Positions 1 to 6,604 of a DNA stretch of 9,598 bases are shown here, one piece after another. Below the pieces are notes generated by a model. The model was not told where the DNA came from and ran no database searches. It saw only the letters and a program-made list of their open reading frames with translations. The position numbers and the translations under genes were made by a program. Source of the DNA: an uncultured Micrococcales bacterium (GTDB lineage Bacteria; Actinomycetota; Actinomycetes; Actinomycetales; Microbacteriaceae); contig CAINTU010000057.1 in assembly GCA_903853515.1 (NCBI GenBank), positions 1-9,598 of the forward strand. The letters are read 5' to 3'. How positions within the stretch are numbered: position 1 is the first letter of the stretch; every line of letters starts with the position of its first letter.

Positions 1-1175
1 ATACCGGCACTGAACTCGACTTTGCGCTTGAGATTTGCAACGCAATTATCGAAGAGTTCAACCCAACACCTGAACACAAGATGATTATCAACTTGCCGGC
101 GACCGTCGAGATGGCAACGCCTAACGTCTATGCCGATTCGATTGAATACATGTCGCGCCACCTTGCTCGCCGCGACAACGTGCTGTTGTCGCTGCACCCT
201 CATAATGATCGCGGCACTGCTGTTGCCGCTGCCGAGCTTGGTTATATGGCTGGCGCTGATCGCATCGAGGGTTGTTTGTTTGGCAACGGTGAGCGCACCG
301 GCAACGTCGATCTTGTGACTCTTGGTCTCAATCTGTTCAGCCAGGGCATCGACCCACACATTGATTTCAGCCGCCTCGACGAAATCAAATTGACTGTCGA
401 ATACGCAAACCAGCTTCGCGTTCACGAGCGTGCACCCTATGGCGGTGACTTGGTTTATACGGCGTTCAGTGGTTCGCATCAGGACGCCATCAAAAAGGGT
501 TTCGAACAGATGCAAGCCGAGGCAAAATCAGCTGGTGTCGATGTGAATACGCTCAAGTGGGCTGTGCCCTATTTGCCAATTGACCCCATGGATGTCGGCA
601 GATCGTATGACGCCGTCATTCGCGTGAACTCGCAATCGGGCAAGGGCGGTGTGGCATATCTTTTGAAGAACGATCACAACCTTGACCTGCCGCGTCGACT
701 GCAAATCGAATTCTCGCGGGTTGTGCAGCACAAGACTGATGTCGCCGGCGGTGAAATCACTAGTGAAGCACTTTGGCACATCTTTGTTGATGAATATTTG
801 CCAGCGCCTATCGAACAGGCTGACAAAAAATGGGGTCGCTTCGAACTCAAGCGCATGCGCACCACGAGTGAGATGGATGGCGTTGTAGAGCTCGATATTG
901 TTTTGCGCGATGGGGATGGAGAAGTGAATGTGCAGGGCACGGGTAACGGCCCGATCTCGGCATTCTTGTCGATTTTGGCTGGCCTTGGCATCAAGGTTGA
1001 TTTGCTTGACTATAGCGAGCACACTCTGGCAGCATCAGGCGATGCTCAGGCCGCAGCCTATGTCGAGATTAAGTTTGAGGGCAATACCCTTTGGGGTGTT
1101 GGCATCGACGGCGACATCTCGACAGCATCGCTCAAAGCAGTTATCTCGGCGGTAAACCGCGCGATCAGGGGTTAG
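1..1175 (+). CDS. leuA: 2-isopropylmalate synthase, 5'-truncated by the window edge
   Basis: LeuA condenses acetyl-CoA with 2-oxoisovalerate to give 2-isopropylmalate, the committed step of leucine synthesis in the cytoplasm. The first complete codon is at base 3. The reading frame is open from there to TAG at 1173-1175, so about 390 residues are visible and the N-terminal part of the TIM barrel is missing. The ATG at base 81 is internal, since the upstream residues (GTELDFALEICNA) continue the family alignment. Visible motifs are NLPATVEMATPN, the metal-binding HPHND (bases 195-209) and GNGERTGN (282-305). The C-terminal 90 or so residues, with GTGNGPISAFL and an aspartate-rich end, look like the LeuA dimerisation and leucine-feedback domain. 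The overall type matches the longer actinobacterial LeuA. Regulation at the 5' end cannot be seen. A short inverted repeat spans the stop codon. Confidence 0.96.
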   Translation, partial: TGTELDFALEICNAIIEEFNPTPEHKMIINLPATVEMATPNVYADSIEYMSRHLARRDNVLLSLHPHNDRGTAVAAAELGYMAGADRIEGCLFGNGERTGNVDLVTLGLNLFSQGIDPHIDFSRLDEIKLTVEYANQLRVHERAPYGGDLVYTAFSGSHQDAIKKGFEQMQAEAKSAGVDVNTLKWAVPYLPIDPMDVGRSYDAVIRVNSQSGKGGVAYLLKNDHNLDLPRRLQIEFSRVVQHKTDVAGGEITSEALWHIFVDEYLPAPIEQADKKWGRFELKRMRTTSEMDGVVELDIVLRDGDGEVNVQGTGNGPISAFLSILAGLGIKVDLLDYSEHTLAASGDAQAAAYVEIKFEGNTLWGVGIDGDISTASLKAVISAVNRAIRG

Positions 1176-1184
1176 TGCCTAACC
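1170..1184 (+). repeat. Perfect 6-bp inverted repeat spanning the leuA stop codon
   Basis: GGTTAG (1170-1175) and CTAACC (1179-1184) are exact reverse complements separated by a 3-nt TGC loop. The TAG stop of leuA forms the 3' half of the left arm. No T-tract follows, so it does not look like a standard intrinsic terminator. It could be a weak stem at the leuA mRNA 3' end, or chance: a 6-bp perfect match at fixed spacing is expected about once per 4 kb of random sequence. Confidence 0.4.
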
Positions 1185-1205
1185 AGATTCGCCACGACTT
1201 GCCTT

Positions 1206-1211
1206 GATACT
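1206..1211 (+). promoter_or_regulatory. Candidate -10 element for leaderless recO transcription
   Basis: GATACT lies exactly at -12 to -7 if transcription starts on the G of the recO GTG codon. It matches TATAAT at four of six positions, including the A at -11 and the T at -7. No -35 hexamer is visible at 17-18 bp spacing. Leaderless genes with this geometry are common in Actinobacteria. The call rests on position and a short match only. Confidence 0.35.
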
Positions 1212-1217
1212 TGAAGG

Positions 1218-1943
1218 GTGCCAACTTATCGTGACGAAGCCGTAGTGCTGCGCACCCACAAACTGGGTGAAGCAGACCGCATCGTCACGTTGTTGACCAG
1301 ATATCACGGTCAGATTCGCGCAGTTGCCAAAGGCGTTCGACGAACCGGTTCAAAGATTGGTTCACGCCTCGAGCCATTCATGGTCGCCGATGTTCAGCTT
1401 TTTGAAGGCAAGAATCTAGACACCGTTACGCAGGTTGAGTCGATTGGCTCATATGGTTCACAAATCACCAGCGACTATGCCGCTTATACCGTTGCCAATG
1501 TGATGGTCGAGACGGCCGAAAGACTAACCGGCAGTGATTTGTCGACGCAGCAGTACCTGCTATTGGTCGGTGCACTCAGATCGCTTGCCAATCGCGAGCA
1601 TTCTGCCAATCAAATTCTCGATAGTTATTTGTTGCGAGCAATGTCGGTCGCTGGTTGGGCGCCGAATTTCGTCGATTGCGCCAACTGCTCGGCACCTGGC
1701 CCTCATCGAGGTTTCGTGATGCAAACCGGCGGTGTGGTCTGCGAAACCTGCATGCCACCGGGGGCAGCAATCATCGATCAAGAGGTTTGCTCAATGCTTG
1801 GCGCGCTATTGGCAGGCGAGTGGCAACACGTTGATTCAGCGCCGCAACAGGTTAGCGCCTCTGCTTCGGCTATTGTTATGGCTTATTCGCAATGGCACAT
1901 CGATAAGCGAATCAAATCTCTTAATCATCTGGAGCGCGCGTGA
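1218..1943 (+). CDS. recO: DNA repair protein RecO
   Basis: RecO works in the RecFOR pathway. It binds SSB-coated single-stranded DNA and helps load RecA at gaps and stalled forks. The 241-residue product has the typical length and begins PTYRDEAVVLRTHKLGEADRIVTLL, the start of the N-terminal OB-fold (about residues 1-80). A helical domain follows. A zinc finger is visible as C154-x2-C157 paired with C175-x2-C178, the spacing seen in zinc-containing RecO proteins. The GTG start is forced: an in-frame TGA lies at 1212-1214, leaving one codon between. There is no separate Shine-Dalgarno, because the only purine run (GAAGGG) abuts the start, so leaderless initiation is possible. The gene follows leuA by 42 bp and overlaps uppS by four bases, which suggests translational coupling to uppS. 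Confidence 0.95.
   Translation: MPTYRDEAVVLRTHKLGEADRIVTLLTRYHGQIRAVAKGVRRTGSKIGSRLEPFMVADVQLFEGKNLDTVTQVESIGSYGSQITSDYAAYTVANVMVETAERLTGSDLSTQQYLLLVGALRSLANREHSANQILDSYLLRAMSVAGWAPNFVDCANCSAPGPHRGFVMQTGGVVCETCMPPGAAIIDQEVCSMLGALLAGEWQHVDSAPQQVSASASAIVMAYSQWHIDKRIKSLNHLERA
1931..1934 (+). promoter_or_regulatory. Ribosome-binding site of uppS
   Basis: GGAG lies inside the recO 3' end, five bases before the GTG at 1940. It supports the GTG start that overlaps the recO stop and is one of only two clear Shine-Dalgarno sites at gene starts in this window. Confidence 0.7.
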
Positions 1944-2722
1944 GCACAAAAGGCAACAGCAAAAATGTGCCAGCCCACATTGCGATCGTCATGGATGGCA
2001 ACGGTCGTTGGGCTAACGCTCGCGGCTTGACTCGGGTTGAAGGTCACAAAGCAGGCGAAATTGCTCTTATGCGCACCATCGACGCTGCCATCAAAGCTGG
2101 AGTCAAATATCTGACTGTCTTCGCGTTTTCGACTGAGAATTGGAAGCGCTCACCAGAAGAAGTTAAGTTTCTGATGAACTACAACCGCGAAGTCATTAGA
2201 AGACGATCGAGTGAACTTGATTCATGGGGTGTCAAAATCAAATGGGTTGGCCGCCGCCCAAAACTTTGGCCGTCAGTCATCGATGAGCTCAAGGCAGCAG
2301 AGAAGCTCACTGCCAAAAACACCGGCACTGTGCTAACCATGTGCGTCAACTATGGCAGCCGCATCGAAATCGTTGATGCGATCAATCAGATGCGCGCCGA
2401 TGTAGCCTCAGGCAAGTTAGCCGACAAGCCGATCACCGAGAAATCCTTGGGCAAGTATTTGTTGACCAAAGATCTGCCAGATGTTGACCTGTTTATTAGG
2501 TCATCTGGTGAACAGCGCATCAGCAATTTTTTGCTTTGGCAAAGCGCCTATGCCGAGTTCGTGTTTGTAGATGTGCTTTGGCCCGATTTTGACGCCGAAC
2601 ACCTAAACGCGGCTATCGACCAGTACGCGGGCCGCAATCGCCGATTTGGCGGGGCAGTTGATGCGCCAAAACCGGCATCCAAGCGCGTTGGCAAGGCCCA
2701 AAAATCAGGCTCGAAAGGCTAA
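1940..2722 (+). CDS. uppS: Isoprenyl transferase (polyprenyl diphosphate synthase, UppS family)
   Basis: This cis-prenyltransferase adds isopentenyl diphosphate units to an allylic starter to make the long-chain lipid carrier for peptidoglycan and other wall polymers. It acts at the membrane surface. Family motifs are all present: MDGNGRWA with catalytic D19, FAFSTENW with N67, R70, and RSSGEQRISNFLLWQ with R187, E191, R193 and S195, then E206. These match the E. coli UppS catalytic set at a constant offset of seven residues. Small differences are RSS where many members have RTS or RTG, and NYGSR instead of NYGGR. The C-terminal tail, residues 242-260, is rich in Lys, Arg, Ser and Gly and looks disordered. 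The position after recO matches Rv2361c, the mycobacterial decaprenyl synthase, so C50 rather than C55 product is possible. Chain length cannot be read from the sequence. Confidence 0.94.
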   Translation: MSTKGNSKNVPAHIAIVMDGNGRWANARGLTRVEGHKAGEIALMRTIDAAIKAGVKYLTVFAFSTENWKRSPEEVKFLMNYNREVIRRRSSELDSWGVKIKWVGRRPKLWPSVIDELKAAEKLTAKNTGTVLTMCVNYGSRIEIVDAINQMRADVASGKLADKPITEKSLGKYLLTKDLPDVDLFIRSSGEQRISNFLLWQSAYAEFVFVDVLWPDFDAEHLNAAIDQYAGRNRRFGGAVDAPKPASKRVGKAQKSGSKG

Positions 2723-2729
2723 ACTAGCC
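2717..2729 (+). repeat. Perfect 5-bp inverted repeat spanning the uppS stop codon
   Basis: GGCTA (2717-2721) and TAGCC (2725-2729) are exact reverse complements with a 3-nt AAC loop. The uppS TAA (2720-2722) straddles the left arm and the loop. No T-tract follows. The layout resembles the inverted repeat at the leuA stop, but a 5-bp stem is weak and may be chance. Confidence 0.3.
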
Positions 2730-2771
2730 ATTCAACAACAAGTCACCGCAGCCAACGGTGCCTTAGATAAC

Positions 2772-2775
2772 GGAG
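2772..2775 (+). promoter_or_regulatory. Ribosome-binding site of glyS
   Basis: GGAG sits five bases before the ATG at 2781, the same spacing as at uppS. It fixes the glyS start there. The frame stays open further upstream, to an ATG at 2646 inside uppS, but the extra 45 residues do not resemble GlyRS and have no such site. Confidence 0.75.
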
Positions 2776-2780
2776 CTAGC

Positions 2781-4160
2781 ATGGCCGCCCCAACTCGTCT
2801 CGATTCAGTTATTTCGCTGGCCAAACGCCGCGGATTCGTTTTTCCTGCCGGTGAAATCTATGGCGGTACCCGCTCAGCCTGGGATTACGGTCCTCTCGGC
2901 GTAGAGCTCAAAGAGAACATCAAGCGCCAGTGGTGGCGTCAGGTTGTTAGCTCACGTGAAGACGTTGTCGGTTTAGATTCTTCTGTGATTCTGCCTCGCA
3001 AGGTCTGGGAGGCCTCGGGCCACGTTCGCGAGTTCACCGACCCACTGATTGAGTGCACCAGTTGCCACAAGCGTTTTCGAGCCGATCACTTAGAAGAGGC
3101 GTTCGAAGAAAAGAAGGGTCGCGCACCTGGTTCGCTCGCAGAAATCGCCTGCCCGCACTGCGGTGGCAAAGATACCTGGACTGAACCTAAGAACTTTAAT
3201 GGCCTGCTAAAAACAACACTTGGCCCGGTCGAAGACGAGTCTGGCTTGCACTATTTGCGACCTGAAACTGCTCAGGGCATTTTTGTGAACTTTGCCAACG
3301 TGGTTGGTGCTTCACGAATGAAGCCACCGTTTGGCATCGGTCAGATCGGCAAATCTTTTAGAAACGAAATCACCCCGGGCAATTTCATCTTTAGAACGCG
3401 TGAGTTTGAACAGATGGAGATGGAATTTTTTGTTGAGCCGGGCAGTGACGAGCAATGGCACGACTATTGGATTCAAGAGCGTCTGAATTGGTATATCAAT
3501 CTCGGTATTGACCCAGAAAACCTTCGACTATTCGAGCATCCAAAAGAGAAGCTCTCGCACTATTCGAAGCGCACAGTCGACATCGAATATCGCTTCGGTT
3601 TTCAAGGCAGCGAATTCGGTGAGCTAGAAGGCATTGCGAACCGCACCGACTTTGATCTAACCACTCACTCGCGCGAGTCGGGCGTTGATCTCTCGTATTT
3701 CGATCAGGCCAAGGGCGAGCGTTGGGTGCCTTATGTGATCGAGCCAGCGGCCGGTCTCACCAGATCACTCATGGCGTTTTTGGTCGATGCCTATGCCGAA
3801 GACGAAGCGCCTAACACTAAAGGCGGCGTTGATGTTCGCACAGTGCTGCGCCTCGACTATCGCTTGGCGCCGGTTAAGGTAGCGGTCTTGCCGCTATCGA
3901 GAAACGAAGACCTAACGCCGATGGCCAAAGCATTGGCTCAAGAGCTTCGCGCCAACTACAACATCGACTTCGATGATTCTGGTGCAATCGGCCGTCGCTA
4001 TCGCCGTCAAGACGAAATCGGTACTCCATTCTGCGTGACGGTTGACTTCGAGTCGCTTGAAGACCAAGCCGTTACCGTACGTGAACGAGACACCATGGCT
4101 CAAGAGCGTGTGGGTCTGACCCAGTTGCGTGATTACCTAGCAGTTCGCCTGAACGGTTAA
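2781..4160 (+). CDS. glyS: Glycyl-tRNA synthetase, single-chain dimeric type
   Basis: This enzyme charges tRNA-Gly with glycine in the cytoplasm. The 459-residue product is the eukaryote/archaea-like class II alpha2 form usual in Actinobacteria, not the bacterial alpha2beta2 form. It opens with LDSVISLAKRRGFVFPAGEIYGG. A zinc-binding insertion carries C92-x2-C95 and C124-x2-C127. Class II motif 2 is visible as FRNEITPGNFIFRTREFEQ (193-211), motif 3 as IEPAAGLTRSLMAFLVDAY with R328, and the C-terminal anticodon-binding domain starts near residue 360 (APVKVAVLPLSRNE). The start was chosen for its Shine-Dalgarno and the family N-terminus. It follows uppS by 58 bp, the longest gap between protein genes here, so an internal promoter is possible, though I see no convincing one. 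That gap is too short for a T-box leader. The stop is three bases from dusB in the same frame. Confidence 0.96.
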   Translation: MAAPTRLDSVISLAKRRGFVFPAGEIYGGTRSAWDYGPLGVELKENIKRQWWRQVVSSREDVVGLDSSVILPRKVWEASGHVREFTDPLIECTSCHKRFRADHLEEAFEEKKGRAPGSLAEIACPHCGGKDTWTEPKNFNGLLKTTLGPVEDESGLHYLRPETAQGIFVNFANVVGASRMKPPFGIGQIGKSFRNEITPGNFIFRTREFEQMEMEFFVEPGSDEQWHDYWIQERLNWYINLGIDPENLRLFEHPKEKLSHYSKRTVDIEYRFGFQGSEFGELEGIANRTDFDLTTHSRESGVDLSYFDQAKGERWVPYVIEPAAGLTRSLMAFLVDAYAEDEAPNTKGGVDVRTVLRLDYRLAPVKVAVLPLSRNEDLTPMAKALAQELRANYNIDFDDSGAIGRRYRRQDEIGTPFCVTVDFESLEDQAVTVRERDTMAQERVGLTQLRDYLAVRLNG

Positions 4161-4173
4161 CAATTGCCAACCG
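4154..4173 (+). repeat. Inverted repeat placing the dusB TTG start in a loop
   Basis: CGGTT (4154-4158) and AACCG (4169-4173) are exact reverse complements around a 10-nt loop. The loop holds the last two bases of the glyS TAA stop and the dusB TTG start codon (4164-4166). A 5-bp stem with a 10-nt loop is marginal in stability. A role in start-codon exposure is speculation. Confidence 0.25.
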
Positions 4174-5336
4174 CAGCACCAGCACTTCAATACGGCAAAA
4201 TCGCCATTGATGTGCCAGTCGTGCTCGCACCAATGGCGGGCATCACCAATACCGCTTTTCGCAGGCTCTGTCGCGCTTATGGCGGTGGCCTGTTTGTAAG
4301 TGAAATGACGACTTCGCGTGCGTTGGTAGAACGCACAGAAGAGTCAATGCGTCTAATCAGCCATCATGAATCAGAGGCGACTCGATCTGTTCAGCTCTAT
4401 GGCGTCGACCCAAAAACAATTGCCGAAGCTGTGACAATGCTGGTTGCCGAAGATCGCGCCGACCACATCGATCTCAACTTTGGTTGCCCAGTGCCAAAAG
4501 TGACCCGCAAGGGCGGGGGCGCGGCGCTGCCTTATAAGCGCGATCTGTTTACCGCCATCGTGCAGGCGGCAGTCAAGGCGGCGGGCGAAATCCCAGTGAC
4601 CGTCAAAATGCGCAAAGGCATCGACGACACGCACCTCACGTTTTTAGATTCTGGCAAAGCTGCGCGTGATGCCGGGGTAGCAGCGGTTGCGCTGCACGGG
4701 CGAACCGCTGCCGATTACTATTCCGGCAAGGCCGACTGGGCAGCCATAGCCGAGCTGCGCGAGGCTCTGCCCGACGTTCAGGTTTTAGGCAATGGCGATA
4801 TCTGGTCTGCGGCCGATGCAATCGCCATGATGCGGCAAACTGGCGTCGACGGTGTCGTTGTGGGGCGCGGTGTGCTTGGTCGCCCGTGGCTATTTGCCGA
4901 CCTGCAGGCTGCATTGATCGAATACGCCAAGAATCCAAACTCTGATGCGGCGATCAACCCAGTGCAACCAACTCTTGGCCAGGTCGCCAAAGCATTCAAA
5001 GATCACGCACTTCTGTTGGTCGAATATTTTGAGTCAGAAGAGAGAGCCTGCCGCGACATTCGCAAACATGTTGCTTGGTATTTCAAGGGCTACCCGGTTG
5101 GTGGCGAATTTAGAACAGCGCTTGCGCAAGTTGAATCACTTGTTCACATAGATGAACTGCTTGGTCAGCTCGACTGGTCGCTGCCTTATCCTGGTGAGCT
5201 AGCTGAGGGTCCGCGTGGCCGTCTTGGCGGTGCAAAGGTTTGCGCACTGCCAGAGAATTGGCTGCAATCTCAAGAACTAGTCGGCGACCAGCGTAATGTG
5301 CTTTTAGAGGCAGAACTTGGAGTATCGGGCGGATGA
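4164..5336 (+). CDS. dusB: tRNA-dihydrouridine synthase, DusB-like
   Basis: Dus enzymes use FMN and NADPH to reduce specific uridines in the tRNA D-loop to dihydrouridine. The 390-residue product shows the full TIM-barrel signature: LAPMAGITNTAFRRLC near the N-terminus for FMN binding, LNFGCPVPKVTRKGGGAAL with catalytic C108, K148 in TVKMRKG, H178-G-R in LHGRTAADYYSG, GNGDIW (209-214) and VVVGRGVLGRPWLF for phosphate binding. A helical tRNA-binding domain follows from about residue 270, including RKHVAWYFKGYP. The TTG start is the only sensible choice. The glyS TAA is two codons upstream in the same frame, and the next candidate starts would cut into the first barrel strand. No clear Shine-Dalgarno precedes it, so initiation probably depends on ribosomes finishing glyS. 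The end overlaps dgt at ATGA. Which D-loop uridine is modified cannot be told from this sequence. Confidence 0.93.
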   Translation: MPTAAPALQYGKIAIDVPVVLAPMAGITNTAFRRLCRAYGGGLFVSEMTTSRALVERTEESMRLISHHESEATRSVQLYGVDPKTIAEAVTMLVAEDRADHIDLNFGCPVPKVTRKGGGAALPYKRDLFTAIVQAAVKAAGEIPVTVKMRKGIDDTHLTFLDSGKAARDAGVAAVALHGRTAADYYSGKADWAAIAELREALPDVQVLGNGDIWSAADAIAMMRQTGVDGVVVGRGVLGRPWLFADLQAALIEYAKNPNSDAAINPVQPTLGQVAKAFKDHALLLVEYFESEERACRDIRKHVAWYFKGYPVGGEFRTALAQVESLVHIDELLGQLDWSLPYPGELAEGPRGRLGGAKVCALPENWLQSQELVGDQRNVLLEAELGVSGG

Positions 5337-6604
5337 CCACTGAAACCAGTTATAGCGACTTTGATCGCGAGCGCTTCGTTGCCGAGGCAAAAGGTTCACG
5401 CCAGGCTCGCACCGAGTTCGCCCGTGACCGTGCAAGAGTTTTGCACTCGAGCGCACTGCGTCGCTTAGGTGCAAAGACCCAGGTGCTCTCACCCGGTTGG
5501 GGCGATTTCGCTCGCACTCGGTTGACCCACTCGCTCGAGGTTGCTCAGGTTGGTCGCGAGATGGCAACAGAGCTTGGGGTCGATCCAGATATCGTAGACA
5601 CCGCCTGCCTGTCGCATGATTTAGGTCACCCGCCATTTGGGCACAACGGCGAAAAGGCGCTAAACGTTTGGGCCAAAAACTTTGGCGGCTTCGAAGGCAA
5701 CGCCCAGACACTTAGGCTGCTTTCGCGCATCGAGCCAAAGGTGTTCAGTTCAACTGGCGAGTCAGCTGGGCTCAACCTCACTAGGGCTAGCCTCGACGCC
5801 GCATGCAAGTATCCATGGACCATCGAAAATGCTGTGCAAGATCAGGGCGCCGACCGTTCGGTTAAATTCGGCGTTTATGCAGACGATGTGCCGGTTTTTG
5901 AATGGTTGCGCATCGGTGCACCTGAGCGAGCAAAATGCATTGAAGCTCAAATCATGGATTTCAGCGACGACGTGGCATATTCTGTGCACGACTTTGAAGA
6001 TGCCGTGGTCGAAAAGTTCGTGCAGCTGAATGAGCTTTCTGGCTCTAATTCGACGGCACTTATTAGCGAGATAGAACGATGGAACGGCGGCAACATTGCT
6101 CGTGCGGACCTCGAGCTGGCGCTTATTAGATTGCAGGCAAATCCCTTCTGGCAAAGCACCTGGGATGCCAGCATGCGATCGGCGGCAACTCTAAAAAACT
6201 TAACTTCGAGCGTCATCGGATCTTTCGTTGGGCGAACCACCGAAGCCACGCTGGCTCACCACCAAGGCCCAACCATCGTGCGCTTCGGTGCAAACGTTGT
6301 GGTGCCCGCCGATGTTGAGGCCGAGATTGCAATCTTTAAGGGCATCGTCTCGTTCTTTTTGATGTCTCATGAGTCGCGGCGCCCGCACTATGAGTGGCAA
6401 CGTTTGATTCTGACTGAATTGGCTGATGCGTTGCTCAGCCAAAACGGTGACTATCTTGATGCCTACAGCACGGCAGCCTGGCTTATGGCGAACGACGAGG
6501 TTTCGAAGCATCGCGTGATTGTTGACCAGATTGCGAATCTGACCGATTCTTCTGTGCTCAAATTGCACGACGTTTTGGTCGGCAGCAAGAAACGGATCGT
6601 CTAG
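5333..6604 (+). CDS. dgt: Deoxyguanosine triphosphate triphosphohydrolase-like HD-domain protein
   Basis: Members of this family cleave dNTPs to the deoxynucleoside and tripolyphosphate, and so help set dNTP pools. Many non-enterobacterial members are not strict for dGTP, so exact substrate is unknown here. The 423-residue protein carries the HD metal site: H66 in RTRLTHSLEV, H95-D96 in CLSHDLGHPPFGHNGE, and the distal aspartate in FSDDVAYSVHDFED (D212 or D213). The helper histidines H99 and H104 and the family signature GGFEGNAQTLRLL (118-130) are also present. The start ATG overlaps the dusB stop. A GGAG lies ten bases upstream, somewhat far, so coupling to dusB is likely. The TAG stop is directly followed by the dnaG TTG in the same frame. 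A dgt-dnaG pair is conserved in Actinobacteria and links nucleotide supply to primer synthesis. Confidence 0.94.
   Translation: MTTETSYSDFDRERFVAEAKGSRQARTEFARDRARVLHSSALRRLGAKTQVLSPGWGDFARTRLTHSLEVAQVGREMATELGVDPDIVDTACLSHDLGHPPFGHNGEKALNVWAKNFGGFEGNAQTLRLLSRIEPKVFSSTGESAGLNLTRASLDAACKYPWTIENAVQDQGADRSVKFGVYADDVPVFEWLRIGAPERAKCIEAQIMDFSDDVAYSVHDFEDAVVEKFVQLNELSGSNSTALISEIERWNGGNIARADLELALIRLQANPFWQSTWDASMRSAATLKNLTSSVIGSFVGRTTEATLAHHQGPTIVRFGANVVVPADVEAEIAIFKGIVSFFLMSHESRRPHYEWQRLILTELADALLSQNGDYLDAYSTAAWLMANDEVSKHRVIVDQIANLTDSSVLKLHDVLVGSKKRIV

Noticed and set aside
528..1022. Long open frame of 164 codons on the minus strand opposite leuA
   Set aside because: It lies wholly inside a well-matched leuA gene, resembles no protein I recognise, and is typical of antisense frames opposite a GC-biased codon pattern.
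2646..2780. N-terminal extension of glyS from an ATG inside uppS
   Set aside because: The extra 45 residues do not resemble GlyRS and overlap the uppS coding end. The ATG at 2781 has a Shine-Dalgarno and gives the usual N-terminus.
2723..2780. A T-box riboswitch or a clear promoter ahead of glyS
   Set aside because: The 58-bp gap is too short for a T-box, and I found no good -35/-10 pair. TTAGATAAC is only vaguely -10-like.
5304..5711. Open frame of 135 codons on the minus strand across the dusB/dgt junction
   Set aside because: It has arginine-, proline- and serine-rich content typical of antisense translation and no family match that I can see.
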